Shown: positions 1 through 7,397, counted from the stretch's first letter. The stretch is DNA of 25,433 nt from an uncultured Clostridia bacterium (GCA_937894515.1 CALCRH010000330.1:1-25433); one strand, 5' to 3'. Notes: generated from the sequence alone by a model not told the origin. Made by a program: numbers and translations.

Positions 1-26
1 GCTGACCTTTATTAACATGAAATAAT

Positions 27-566
27 ATGACCTACGACATCATTCGCTCCCGCCGTCGGACGATGGCGGCGCAAATCAAAGACGGACGGCTCATCGTCCG
101 CGCACCCCTGTACGCCACCGATGCGGAGATACATAACTTCGTCCAAAAGCATCAGCGCTGGGCGGAAAAGCACCTCGCCGAATCCCAAATGCTGAATGCC
201 ATAGAGCCTCTCACCGCGGACGAACTACGCCAACTCGCCGAACAGGCAAAGGCGGTCATTCCCCAACGTGTCGCCTACTACGCTCCCCTTATCGGCGTGA
301 CCTACGGGCGCATCACCATCCGCGCCCAGCACTCTCGCTGGGGCAGCTGCAGCACCAAGGGCAACCTCAACTTCAACTGCCTGCTGATGCTGACCCCACC
401 CGAGGTCATCGACAGCGTGGTGGTCCACGAGCTGTGCCACCGCAAAGAGATGAATCACTCCCCCAAGTTCTACGCGGAAGTTCTCCGCGTCTACCCCGAT
501 TACCAAAAGTGGCACAACTGGCTCACGCAACACGGCCCCGCCCTCATGCGCCGCATCGCCCCTTGA
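27..566 (+). CDS. YgjP-type (DUF45/WLM) zinc metallopeptidase
   Basis: The 179-aa protein carries the family hallmarks: a WGSCS motif at residues 105-109 and the zinc site HELCH at 134-138, with a third likely ligand H144 (EMNHSPKFY). The N-terminus (IIRSRRRTMAAQIKDG) matches the usual beginning of YgjP proteins, so the gene is not truncated, although it is somewhat shorter than the roughly 230 aa typical of the family. A TGA at 18-20 lies in frame just upstream, which fixes the start at the ATG at 27. No good ribosome site is visible, so it may be translated weakly or coupled to an upstream gene outside the window. The family is predicted to be cytosolic zinc proteases of poorly known substrate. 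It heads a row of same-strand genes. Family assignment is firm; physiological role is unknown. Confidence 0.9.
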   Translation: MTYDIIRSRRRTMAAQIKDGRLIVRAPLYATDAEIHNFVQKHQRWAEKHLAESQMLNAIEPLTADELRQLAEQAKAVIPQRVAYYAPLIGVTYGRITIRAQHSRWGSCSTKGNLNFNCLLMLTPPEVIDSVVVHELCHRKEMNHSPKFYAEVLRVYPDYQKWHNWLTQHGPALMRRIAP

Positions 567-598
567 CCCTTATAAATACTATTTTCGGAGGACTCCCC

Positions 599-1291
599 AT
601 GAACGAAGAATGCCTGATTTGCAAAGCACCCCTTGAATACCTCAACGAGGATACCGAGATGGAGTGCGCCATCTGCCACAAAAAAGAGCACAGCAAAACG
701 CGCTGCGTCAACGGCCATTATATCTGCAACGAGTGCCACACGCAGGGCATCGACAGCATCTTCGGCGTCTGCCTTGCGTCCACGTCCAAGAATCCCATTG
801 AAATTCTCAACGCCATGATGTCGCTTCCTTTTTGCCACATGCACGGCCCGGAGCATCACATCATGGTCGGTGCCGCTCTCCTCACCGCATACAAAAATGC
901 CGGCGGTGACATCGACTTGGAGAAGTCCCTCGTTGAGATGAAAAACCGCGGTCAAACCGTCCCCGGCGGTGCCTGCGGCTTCTGGGGTGCCTGCGGTGCC
1001 GCCATCAGTACCGGCATGTTCCTCTCCATCATCACCGGCTCCACGCCTTTGGCGAACGAGAGCTTCGGTCTTGCCAACCGGATGACCTCCCGCGCCCTGA
1101 ACGCCATCGGCGAAGTGGGCGGCCCCCGCTGTTGTAAGCGGGACTCTTACCTCTCCATCCTGCAGGCTGTAAACTTCGTCAAAGAACACCTCGGTGTCGA
1201 GATGGAACTTGGCGAGGTGGTCTGCAACTTCTCCCATAACAACAATCAATGCATCGGCAAGCGCTGCCCGTTCTCCAAAGTCAACCACTAA
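599..1291 (+). CDS. DUF5714 cysteine-rich protein
   Basis: A 230-aa protein with paired cysteines at the N-terminus (C5/C8, C23/C26, C43/C46, plus C36), suggesting bound zinc or an Fe-S cluster. A glycine/alanine-rich central part follows (PGGACGFWGACGAAIS), with further cysteines near the C-terminus. I recognise this arrangement as the DUF5714 family, whose biochemical role is not known; the redox or metal-binding idea is inference. The start at 599 is chosen because TCGGAGGA (585-592) is a strong ribosome site seven bases upstream. The frame is open back to 434, but that stretch overlaps the preceding gene and is arginine/proline-rich, as expected of an out-of-frame shadow. The crcB gene follows 21 bp later, probably in the same operon. 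Confidence 0.82.
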   Translation: MNEECLICKAPLEYLNEDTEMECAICHKKEHSKTRCVNGHYICNECHTQGIDSIFGVCLASTSKNPIEILNAMMSLPFCHMHGPEHHIMVGAALLTAYKNAGGDIDLEKSLVEMKNRGQTVPGGACGFWGACGAAISTGMFLSIITGSTPLANESFGLANRMTSRALNAIGEVGGPRCCKRDSYLSILQAVNFVKEHLGVEMELGEVVCNFSHNNNQCIGKRCPFSKVNH

Positions 1292-1312
1292 ACGAAAGGA
1301 ATTGTCATAAAT

Positions 1313-1678
1313 ATGCTCAACTGTTTGGCGGTAGGTGCAGGCGGTTGCATCGGCTCCGTCCTGCGCTATCTCATCGGTCTCATCGACCTGAAAGAAAGCG
1401 TGGTATTCCCCTATAAGACCCTCGCCATCAACGTGGTCGGCTCGTTTTTCATCGGGCTCATCGTTGCCCTGGCACTCAAAAACCACGAGGTCGACCCGCG
1501 CTTGATTCTGTTCCTAAAGGTCGGCATCTGCGGCGGCTTTACCACGTTTTCCACCTTTGCGCTGGAATCCGTCCAACTGTTCCAAACCCAGAAAATTGCC
1601 GCCGCCCTGCTCTACATCATTCTCAGCATCGTTCTCTCCATCCTCGCCATCTTCCTGGCGCAGAGTATGGTGAAATAA
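1313..1678 (+). CDS. crcB: CrcB/Fluc fluoride ion channel
   Basis: A 121-aa hydrophobic protein with the complete Fluc signature. It has GAGGCIGSVLRY near the N-terminus, the pore Asn in NVVGSFFIG, and GICGGFTTFSTF in the third helix. Four membrane segments are expected. Fluc proteins export fluoride as dual-topology dimers. Only one crcB is visible here, so a homodimer is likely, whereas many Firmicutes have two adjacent copies. The ribosome site GAAAGGA lies upstream of the ATG. I see no fluoride riboswitch in the short gap before it or in the bases before the first gene, so fluoride control, if any, must act further upstream. The next gene begins 4 bp after the stop codon, suggesting translational coupling. 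Confidence 0.93.
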   Translation: MLNCLAVGAGGCIGSVLRYLIGLIDLKESVVFPYKTLAINVVGSFFIGLIVALALKNHEVDPRLILFLKVGICGGFTTFSTFALESVQLFQTQKIAAALLYIILSIVLSILAIFLAQSMVK

Positions 1679-1682
1679 GCTT

Positions 1683-2189
1683 ATGGCTAACAAGATAACC
1701 CCCGCCAATCTTATCACCCTGTCCCGCGTTCTTCTCTCCCTCGCCTTGCTCTTTCTTTCGCCCCTATCCATAGCCTTTGGCATCCTGTATCTTCTCGGCG
1801 GCATCTCGGACATGGCGGACGGATTCGTGGCGAGGAAAACTCACACGGAAAGTGAAACGGGTGCAAAGCTGGACAGCGCCGCCGATTTAATTTTCGTCAC
1901 CGTCAGTGCGGTGAAGCTCCTGCCTCTCGTGGGGCTCAATACGTGGCTCTGGATATGGGTCGCAGCGATTGCCCTTGTCAAAATCGCCGCCATGGTATTG
2001 CGTTTTGTCCGCACCCACACCTTCGCGCCGCCCCACTCCATTGCGAATAAGCTGACGGGCGTTTTTCTCTTTCTCCTGCCCCTGACGCTTCCGCTGGTGG
2101 ACATACACTATCCCGCCGCCCTGGTCTGCATCGTTGCCACCTTTGCCGCAGTGCAGGATGTTCTATCTTTTCAACGGAGCAAATCATAA
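1683..2189 (+). CDS. CDP-alcohol phosphatidyltransferase family protein
   Basis: A 168-aa membrane enzyme with the exact CDP-alcohol phosphotransferase motif D43xxD46-G47xxA50-R51x8G60xxxD64xxxD68, which binds CDP and two divalent metals. Such enzymes move a phospho-alcohol head group onto or off CDP-diacylglycerol in phospholipid synthesis; PgsA-like activity is the commonest, but the acceptor cannot be read from sequence. Several hydrophobic helices surround the motif. It starts 4 bp after crcB with little of a ribosome site. The stop codon overlaps the next ATG (TAATG). Its last 145 bp recur, about 89% identical, exactly 900 bp downstream. The present 3' end may therefore have been replaced or added when the hydrolase gene arrived; all motif residues lie before the repeat. 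Confidence 0.85.
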   Translation: MANKITPANLITLSRVLLSLALLFLSPLSIAFGILYLLGGISDMADGFVARKTHTESETGAKLDSAADLIFVTVSAVKLLPLVGLNTWLWIWVAAIALVKIAAMVLRFVRTHTFAPPHSIANKLTGVFLFLLPLTLPLVDIHYPAALVCIVATFAAVQDVLSFQRSKS

Positions 2190-2190
2190 T
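2046..2190 (+). repeat. Direct repeat, copy 1 (inside the phosphatidyltransferase 3' end)
   Basis: These 145 bp match 2946-3090 at a constant offset of 900 bp with no gaps and 16 mismatches by my count (about 89%). Most differences are at third codon positions. The repeat ends with ACGGAG and spacer bases, the ribosome site for the hydrolase start at 2189. It therefore carries both the gene end and the translation signal of the following gene. Confidence 0.93.
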
Positions 2191-2947
2191 GAGTTATTTT
2201 GATTTTGATCATAAACGGTTATTTTACACGATAACGGGAACCGGAAAACCGCTTCTGCTGCTGCACGGAAACACGGTCTCAAGCAAAATGTTTGATCCGA
2301 TCGTCTCCCTGCTTTCAGAGAAGAATACCGTGATCCGTATGGATTTCCTTGGCTGCGGACAATCTGAGCGATTAGCGAAATGGCCGACAGATTTGTGGTA
2401 TCACTGGGGTCAGCAGGCAGCGGCCCTTCTGCGATATTTGGGCTTGCGCGGCGTCAATGTGATTGGAAGCAGCGGCGGTGCGCTGGCTGCACTGAATCTG
2501 GCGTTAGAATATCCTGCGTTGATAAATGCTGTTGCGGCGGACAGTTTTGAAGGTGTACGAGCCGATGCCTCCCTTACCGAGCAGATTCGTAGCGGCCGCA
2601 GCTATGCCAAACAAATGGAACGCTTTCGCTTGATGCAGAGAGAGATGCACGGTGATGACTGGGAAAGGGTTCTGGATGCAGATACGGAAGCGGTTATCGA
2701 CCATGCTGAACATATCGGACACTTCTTTCATCGCCCTCTTTCCTGCCTTAACCGAAAATTGCTTTTAACCGGAAGTGCAGAGGATGAAATGTTTCCGAAA
2801 GGTCATTATGAAAAATTGTTTGCCATGATATGCGCAGAAACGCCGTATGCTTCCAAGCATATTTTTGAGCATGGCGGACACCCGGCCATGATGAGTAATG
2901 CGAAAGAATTCATCCCACTGTGCGAGGCATTTTTCTCAGACAACTAA
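2189..2947 (+). CDS. alpha/beta-hydrolase fold protein
   Basis: A 252-aa protein with the alpha/beta-hydrolase layout. LLLLHGNT (residues 22-29) forms the oxyanion-hole strand and loop, GSSGG at 93-97 is the nucleophile elbow with S95, and GGHP near residue 231 holds the catalytic His. An acidic residue in GSAEDEMF is the likely third member. It is a probable cytosolic esterase, lipase or peptidase of unknown substrate. Base composition is visibly lower in G+C than the genes on both sides. The gene sits exactly between two copies of the phosphatidyltransferase 3' end. Its ribosome site is supplied by the first copy, and its stop codon at 2945-2947 overlaps the first bases of the second copy. 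This points to acquisition as a single-gene cassette. Confidence 0.9.
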   Translation: MSYFDFDHKRLFYTITGTGKPLLLLHGNTVSSKMFDPIVSLLSEKNTVIRMDFLGCGQSERLAKWPTDLWYHWGQQAAALLRYLGLRGVNVIGSSGGALAALNLALEYPALINAVAADSFEGVRADASLTEQIRSGRSYAKQMERFRLMQREMHGDDWERVLDADTEAVIDHAEHIGHFFHRPLSCLNRKLLLTGSAEDEMFPKGHYEKLFAMICAETPYASKHIFEHGGHPAMMSNAKEFIPLCEAFFSDN

Positions 2948-3092
2948 TAAGCTGACGGGCGTTTTACTCTTTCTTCTGCCCCTGACGCTTCCGCTGGTGG
3001 ACATACACTATCCCGCCGCCCTCGTCTGTGCCGTTGCTACCTTTGCCGCGATACAGGATATCTTATCTTTTCAACGGAGTAAACCATCATGA
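2946..3092 (+). pseudogene. Second, displaced 3' end of the phosphatidyltransferase gene (direct repeat copy 2)
   Basis: The same frame as the 3' end of the phosphatidyltransferase gene is preserved here. It begins at NKLTGV, continues LLFLLPLTLPLVDIHYP and ends SFQRSKPS followed by TGA, against SFQRSKS in the intact gene. There is no start codon or catalytic motif. The TGA overlaps the ATG of the GNAT gene (ATGA, 3089-3092), so this copy is probably the original gene end that used to be coupled to the acetyltransferase. The embedded ACGGAG at 3073-3078 still serves as the ribosome site for the acetyltransferase gene. Confidence 0.88.
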
Positions 3093-3541
3093 TACAAACC
3101 AAACGACTCACTATCCACCCCGCGTCTGACGCGGAAATGCGCGACCTGATCACCCATACAGATGACGAAGGTCTGAAACTGGCATACACCGAAATGCTCA
3201 CCATGGCGATGGAAAATCCACAGTACCGCCCATGGTACGCGGCATGGTTTATCGAAACGACGGACGGTCAGCGGATCGGTGAACTCTGCTTCAAGGGCTT
3301 ATCCGCCGATGGCACCGCCGAAATCGGCTACGGCATCCTGCCCGACTTTCAAAACCGCGGCTATGCCACCGAAGCGGTCAAGGCCGTCACCGCCTGGGCG
3401 CTGTCTCAGCCAGGTGTCAACACTATCACCGCCGAAACGGAAGCGGACAACCTCTCGTCTCAAAAAGTCCTGCTCAACTGCGGCTTCCTCGCCACCGGCG
3501 AGCAGGGCGAAGAGGGCCCTCTCTTTGCTCTTTCCAGATGA
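3089..3541 (+). CDS. GNAT family N-acetyltransferase (RimJ/RimL-like)
   Basis: A 150-aa GNAT protein. It opens with TKRLTIHPAS, typical of RimJ/RimL-type acetyltransferases, and has the acetyl-CoA-binding motif A in ILPDFQNRGYATEAVKAV, with the loop QNRGYA. The C-terminal part, ETEADNLSSQKVLLNCGF, is the usual Asn/Ser-containing motif B. It transfers acetyl from acetyl-CoA to an unknown amine, either a small molecule or a protein N-terminus. The start at 3089 overlaps the stop of the displaced phosphatidyltransferase end, and ACGGAG lies about 10 bases upstream. Before the hydrolase insertion it would have been the gene directly after the phosphatidyltransferase. Substrate cannot be inferred. 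Confidence 0.9.
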   Translation: MIQTKRLTIHPASDAEMRDLITHTDDEGLKLAYTEMLTMAMENPQYRPWYAAWFIETTDGQRIGELCFKGLSADGTAEIGYGILPDFQNRGYATEAVKAVTAWALSQPGVNTITAETEADNLSSQKVLLNCGFLATGEQGEEGPLFALSR

Positions 3542-3557
3542 ACTATTGATTTCCCTC

Positions 3558-3588
3558 TTGACTCTCCCCTTAGAGGATGATCTATCAT
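3558..3588 (+). promoter_or_regulatory. MerR-type promoter with 19-bp spacer
   Basis: A -35 box TTGACT (3558-3563) and a -10 box TATCAT (3583-3588) are separated by 19 bp, the over-long spacer typical of MerR-controlled promoters. The spacer region holds a short dyad CTCT-CCCCTT-AGAG (3562-3575), where a MerR dimer would twist the DNA. It lies 31 bp before the merR start codon, implying autoregulation and control of the gene after it. Confidence 0.7.
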
Positions 3589-3618
3589 CCGATCTGTGAT
3601 GGAAAGGAGAAATGCCTC

Positions 3619-4410
3619 ATGCTCAAAATTGGAGAGTTTTCCAAGCTGTCTATGACTACCGTCAAAGCGCTTCGTTTTTATGAGAGCGAGGGGCTTTTGC
3701 CGCCGGCATCCATTGACGAGTGGACCGGCTATCGCTTCTACGAGACCGCGCAGCTGGAAACGGCGGCAAAGATCAGATCCTACCGACAGCTCGGCTTGTC
3801 CATTGAGGAGATCAAACGCATTTTTTCCGGAGAAGATGCCACCGCCGTTCTGTCCGCCAAGGCAGACACTCTCCGAAAACTGCAGCAGGATACACAGCTC
3901 CGGCTATCCATCATAGAATTTATGCTGGAGGAAAAGCAAATGAAGTATCAAGTTACCGTCAAAGAGATCCCCGAGATGATCGTCTATTCTTCGGAGACAG
4001 TACTCAAACAGTATGCCGACTGTATGCAGTGGATCCCGTCGGTTGGTGCGGCGTGTTTGAAGTTGAATCCGGGCATCAAATGTGCTGAGCCGCCCTATGA
4101 GTTCTGCGAATATCTGGACGGCGAGTATAAAGAGACCGACGTCCGCATCCGTCATAACGAAGCCGTTACCTCGTTCGGCAAGGAAAACGAGCACATCAAA
4201 TTCCGTACACTCCCTGCCGCCAAGGTCTTGAGCATCTATCATAAGGGTGCCTACGAGAACATTGGCGAAGCGTACGCATTCCTCATGGAATACGCTGAAA
4301 AGAACGGCTATGAGATTGCCGGTCTTGCCCGTGAAAGCTACATAGACGGCATCTGGAACAAGGACTCCGTCAGCGACTGGCTGACCGAGGTACAGCTCCC
4401 CATCAAGTAA
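3619..4410 (+). CDS. MerR family regulator with GyrI-like effector-binding domain
   Basis: A 263-aa protein. Residues 1-70 are a MerR winged helix-turn-helix (MLKIGEFSKLSMTTVKALRF, then GLLPP, then TGYRFY), followed by a coiled-coil dimerisation helix to about 110. A C-terminal GyrI-like/AraC-effector-binding domain starts near MKYQVTVKEIPEM. This is the BmrR/TipA type, which binds hydrophobic or cationic small molecules and often activates efflux or detoxification genes. The start at 3619 is preferred over the in-frame ATG at 3577 because GGAAAGGAGA (3601-3610) sits eight bases before it and the 3577 frame overlaps the promoter. The next gene follows after 37 bp and is the obvious target besides itself. 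A degraded second copy of its C-terminal domain lies at 8073-8315. Confidence 0.92.
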   Translation: MLKIGEFSKLSMTTVKALRFYESEGLLPPASIDEWTGYRFYETAQLETAAKIRSYRQLGLSIEEIKRIFSGEDATAVLSAKADTLRKLQQDTQLRLSIIEFMLEEKQMKYQVTVKEIPEMIVYSSETVLKQYADCMQWIPSVGAACLKLNPGIKCAEPPYEFCEYLDGEYKETDVRIRHNEAVTSFGKENEHIKFRTLPAAKVLSIYHKGAYENIGEAYAFLMEYAEKNGYEIAGLARESYIDGIWNKDSVSDWLTEVQLPIK

Positions 4411-4447
4411 AACCGCAGTTTGATACCAAAGAGAGGATTACGCAGCC

Positions 4448-5341
4448 ATGGGCAGAATCGCACACTATCATCTCCCCGGACTATTCGAGTTCTATGACCT
4501 ATACCGCGCCTTTCTGCCCCTTTGGCGAAAGCATCGTGAATATTTCTATGACTGCTGCGACATCGGCTCCATCTACGGTGCGCCTGCAGATTGTATCTGG
4601 GGCGGCGGCCGTGTGGGCTTCGGAGATAACGACCCCGAGGACGTCCTCGCCTTACTGCAGGAATACGGCATTTCCGCCCGCCTGACGTTCAGCAACTCCC
4701 TGCTCTGTGAAGAACACCTCACGGACAGAAAGTGCAATCGTCTCTGCTCCCTGTTTTCGGAAAGCGGCAAAAACGGCGTTATCGTCCATTCCGACCTGCT
4801 TTTGGAGTACCTGAAAAAGACCTATCCCGGTCTCTATCTGGTCTCCTCTACTACAAAAGTCCTGACGGATTTTCGTGACTTCGAAAAGGAGCTAAACCGC
4901 GCGGAATTTCGCTGCGTCGTTCCCGATTTCCGATTGAACAAGTCATTTGAACAATTAAACACTTTAACCGCATCTCAAAAGGAAAAAGTAGAATTTCTGT
5001 GCAATGAATGCTGCTGGTTTGACTGCTACGACAGAGCCGCCTGCTACGAAAACGTCAGCCGCAAGTGTCTCGGCGAAAACTGCCCCGACCATATCTGCGT
5101 CGCCCCGGACGGTGAGCAGGGTTACCGCTTTTCCAAAGCCATGCAAAACCCCGGCTTCATCGGCATTGAGGACATTCAAAACACCTACCTGCCCATGGAA
5201 TTTTCCCATTTCAAAATCGAGGGCCGCGGCCTCGGCAGCGCCCTGATTCTGGAATTCCTGCTCTACTACATGGTCAAACCGGAATATCACCTGCCCGTAC
5301 GTGAAGCGATCTATCTGGACAGTATGCTGGACTTGTTTTGA
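4448..5341 (+). CDS. Cys-rich protein resembling U32 peptidases
   Basis: A 297-aa protein without a recognised catalytic motif. The order of segments suggests a TIM-barrel of the U32-peptidase type: GGGRVGFG, then ISARLTFSNSLL, YLVSSTTKVL and CVVPDFRLNKSFEQL. These are followed by a dense cysteine cluster (C185, C188, C189, C193, C199, C207, C212, C217) that could hold an Fe-S cluster or zinc. U32 proteins with such clusters include hydroxylation and maturation factors, so a redox or metal role is possible; this is inference. The start is supported by AGAGGA (4432-4437). It is the second gene of a merR operon and is followed by a strong bidirectional terminator. Confidence 0.6.
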   Translation: MGRIAHYHLPGLFEFYDLYRAFLPLWRKHREYFYDCCDIGSIYGAPADCIWGGGRVGFGDNDPEDVLALLQEYGISARLTFSNSLLCEEHLTDRKCNRLCSLFSESGKNGVIVHSDLLLEYLKKTYPGLYLVSSTTKVLTDFRDFEKELNRAEFRCVVPDFRLNKSFEQLNTLTASQKEKVEFLCNECCWFDCYDRAACYENVSRKCLGENCPDHICVAPDGEQGYRFSKAMQNPGFIGIEDIQNTYLPMEFSHFKIEGRGLGSALILEFLLYYMVKPEYHLPVREAIYLDSMLDLF

Positions 5342-5347
5342 AAAACA

Positions 5348-5378
5348 AAAAAACTCGTGGAGTGTCCACGAGTTTTTT
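5348..5378. terminator. Bidirectional Rho-independent terminator
   Basis: A 14-bp perfect stem (AAAAAACTCGTGGA / TCCACGAGTTTTTT) with a GTG loop lies between two converging genes. The A tract on one side and T tract on the other give a U run in both directions, so it ends both the merR operon and the MATE operon. Confidence 0.93.
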
Positions 5379-5385
5379 CATGCAT

Positions 5386-6753
5386 TTATTCCGCTTTTGT
5401 GAAATCCGTTTTCCGGATCTTCCGCCGCAGCATCAATATCACGATCACCAGCGAAAGCACGTCAGCCACCGGCTGCGCCCAGATGAGGCCGTCCACCCCG
5501 ATGACGGCTTTCAGGATAAACACCGCGGGGATAAAGATCACGCCCTGCCGGAAAATGGACGCCAGCAGCGCGGGCGTTGCCGCACCCACCGCTTGCAGCG
5601 TGTTCTGGCAGATGGCAAACGCCCCGATGAGCCACGCGGTACTCATCAAAATACGGGTAAAGTGTACGCCCGATGCAAGGGCAGTCAGGTCGGTCAAAAA
5701 CACCTTCACAATAGGCTCGGCAAAGATATAGCACAGCGCCGAAACCACCAGACAGAACAGCAGGCCGAACACAGCAGAAAAGCGGATGCCCTTGGTCAGC
5801 CGCTCTTTCTCCTTTGCGCCGTAGCAGTAGCCGAGGAAGGGCTGTACACCGCTGCCGATGCCGATACCGATCAGCGTCACGATCATAATGACCTTGGCCG
5901 TCACGCCGTAACCCGCCACCAGCATATCACCGCTTGCGAACTTGGAAAGCTGTGCGTTTACCACGATGGACGACACGCTGACCAGCAGATTGGCAAGGGA
6001 CGCGGAGATGCCCACGGACAGCACACCGGTCAGAATCTTGTCCTTCATGGAGAAGTATTTGGGGCTGATGCTCAGCGCGGATTTACCCTTGAGGAAGTAG
6101 AGAATATAGTACCCCGCCGCAACGGCATTGCCGATGACCGTGGCTACCGCCGCGCCCACCACGCCCCACTTCATGCCGAGGATAAAGATGGGGTCGAGGA
6201 TCATGTTGATGAGGTTGCCGATCAACGTGCCCGTCATGGCCTTCATGGCTTCACCCTCGGTACGCACGATGGACGAGAAACAGTTGGAGATCATGGAGAA
6301 CACACCGCAGCCGATGGCAATACGCAGATAGTCCTTCGTCAGCCCCACGCTGGCTTCACTTGCGCCCAGCATCACGGTCACATCGTCTAAAAAGGTCCAC
6401 AGCAGCGCCATGAAAAATGCGCCCACCGCCACGCACGCCCATAGACAAAATGAGCTGGCTCTCTTAGCATAGTCGGTTTTCTGCTCACCCAGCGCCCGGG
6501 AGATAACGGACGTACCACCCACGCCAAACAGCGTGCCGAGGGACATGAATATCATAAACAGCGGTGTGGCAAACGACACCGCCGTCACCTGCAAGTCATT
6601 GTGGGTCAGCCCCAAAAAGAATGTATCCGCCAGGTTATATACCATCACCATGATCATGGCGATCAAGGCGGGAATGCTGTTTTTGATAACGATTTTGGGA
6701 ATCGGATCGGTCTTAAAGGTTTCGATTGCCGAGGTTTTGTTGTCGTGATGCAT
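5386..6753 (-). CDS. MATE family multidrug/cation antiporter
   Basis: A 455-aa integral membrane protein with twelve predicted helices and MATE landmarks: KIVIKNSIPALIAMIMVMVY then NLADTFFLG in helix 1-2, GVGGTSVISRALG in helix 2-3, and the second-half repeat PFLGYCYGAKEKER. MATE proteins export drugs or metabolites by Na+ or H+ antiport across the cytoplasmic membrane. The length is normal. The start at 6753 has GGAGGAG a few bases upstream. Its ATG overlaps the stop codon of the upstream marR gene by one base (TAATG), so the two are translationally coupled and controlled together. The substrate cannot be deduced. Confidence 0.95.
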   Translation of the reverse strand: MHHDNKTSAIETFKTDPIPKIVIKNSIPALIAMIMVMVYNLADTFFLGLTHNDLQVTAVSFATPLFMIFMSLGTLFGVGGTSVISRALGEQKTDYAKRASSFCLWACVAVGAFFMALLWTFLDDVTVMLGASEASVGLTKDYLRIAIGCGVFSMISNCFSSIVRTEGEAMKAMTGTLIGNLINMILDPIFILGMKWGVVGAAVATVIGNAVAAGYYILYFLKGKSALSISPKYFSMKDKILTGVLSVGISASLANLLVSVSSIVVNAQLSKFASGDMLVAGYGVTAKVIMIVTLIGIGIGSGVQPFLGYCYGAKEKERLTKGIRFSAVFGLLFCLVVSALCYIFAEPIVKVFLTDLTALASGVHFTRILMSTAWLIGAFAICQNTLQAVGAATPALLASIFRQGVIFIPAVFILKAVIGVDGLIWAQPVADVLSLVIVILMLRRKIRKTDFTKAE

Positions 6754-7181
6754 TAGGTCTCCTCCGTTTTCGTCAGTTGTTCCGCGGCGGCAAGCAGCCG
6801 CTCGCAGTAGTTTTCAAATTGCTCCTGCTCCTCCGGGGACAGGCAGGTCAGGATCTTCTCCAGCCAGTTGTTGTGCAGATTCGCAAGCGCCGCAATCTTC
6901 TCCCGCCCGGTGTCTGTCAAGGAAAGCCGCTTCACCCGCTTATCTGCCGCGTCCTGCACCCGCACAACGCAGTTTTTCCTTTCCAGCGACATCAGCGCCT
7001 TCCCCACCGTGGTCTTATCGATCTTCAGCGCCACTGACACATCGTCCTGTGAACTGAACGCATGGGAATAGATATAGGAGCAGATCATGCACTCCGTGTC
7101 GCTCAGCTCCTGCCGCCGAATCTTCTCATGGCTGAATTCCTTATTGCACCGGAACAGCAAATTGAGCGTCTGAAAATCCAC
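6753..7181 (-). CDS. MarR family transcriptional regulator
   Basis: A 142-aa protein with the MarR winged-helix layout. The recognition region is SSQDDVSVALKIDKTTVGKA, and the wing follows at VVRVQDAADKRVKRLSLTDTG (DKR...LT.G is characteristic). The flanking helices form the dimer. It uses a GTG start at 7181, preceded by GAAAGGGGAG; no in-frame ATG fits the family beginning better. As first gene of a marR-MATE operon it most likely represses its own transcription by binding the perfect dyad over its promoter and is released by the drug or metabolite that the MATE pump exports. Confidence 0.93.
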   Translation of the reverse strand: MDFQTLNLLFRCNKEFSHEKIRRQELSDTECMICSYIYSHAFSSQDDVSVALKIDKTTVGKALMSLERKNCVVRVQDAADKRVKRLSLTDTGREKIAALANLHNNWLEKILTCLSPEEQEQFENYCERLLAAAEQLTKTEET

Positions 7182-7201
7182 CGTTGTTCTCCCCTTTCAA
7201 T

Positions 7202-7247
7202 TAGTAGAATTTTCTACTATTATAGCACATTACCCTCCCCCGCGCAA
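7202..7247 (-). promoter_or_regulatory. marR-MATE promoter with overlapping 18-bp operator
   Basis: On the minus strand, a -35 box TTGCGC (7242-7247) and a perfect -10 box TATAAT (7219-7224) are 17 bp apart. The dyad TAGTAGAA-TT-TTCTACTA (7202-7219) is perfect over 8-bp arms and touches the -10 box, so a bound MarR dimer would block RNA polymerase. The GTG start is about 20 bp further on. Confidence 0.85.
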
Positions 7248-7285
7248 CCCCTGCTCTCATGTCAATTCATCGAATAACGCACAAC

Positions 7286-7312
7286 ACGCCGAGAACTAAC
7301 CGTTCTCGGCGT
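7286..7312. terminator. Stem-loop, possible weak terminator
   Basis: ACGCCGAGAAC (7286-7296) pairs perfectly with GTTCTCGGCGT (7302-7312) around the loop TAACC. It lies downstream of the minus-strand gene ending at 7398 and upstream of the marR promoter. Neither side has a clear U tract, so termination efficiency is doubtful. Confidence 0.55.
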
Positions 7313-7397
7313 TGATTGATGCTTATACCCTTGTGTGCAGTTATTTAGAAAAACTTAATAACTGATCTTCCTATAAATGATAGCCATATCAAAATCA

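Noticed and set aside
1..26. Fluoride riboswitch for crcB
   Set aside because: No riboswitch core was found in the bases before the first gene or in the 21-bp gap before crcB.
434..598. N-terminal extension of the DUF5714 gene
   Set aside because: It overlaps the metallopeptidase gene and is compositionally random; a strong ribosome site supports the start at 599.
5338..6390. Open frame on the plus strand opposite the MATE gene (350 codons)
   Set aside because: The protein is low-complexity His/Arg/Asp-rich, while the minus strand encodes a complete MATE transporter.
7231..7260. Resemblance of this C-rich stretch to 18490-18520 (both contain CAACCCCTGC), as possible island-flanking repeats
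   Set aside because: Only a 10-base core matches with gaps around it; C-rich intergenic DNA could give this by chance, and the left copy lies in the marR upstream region.
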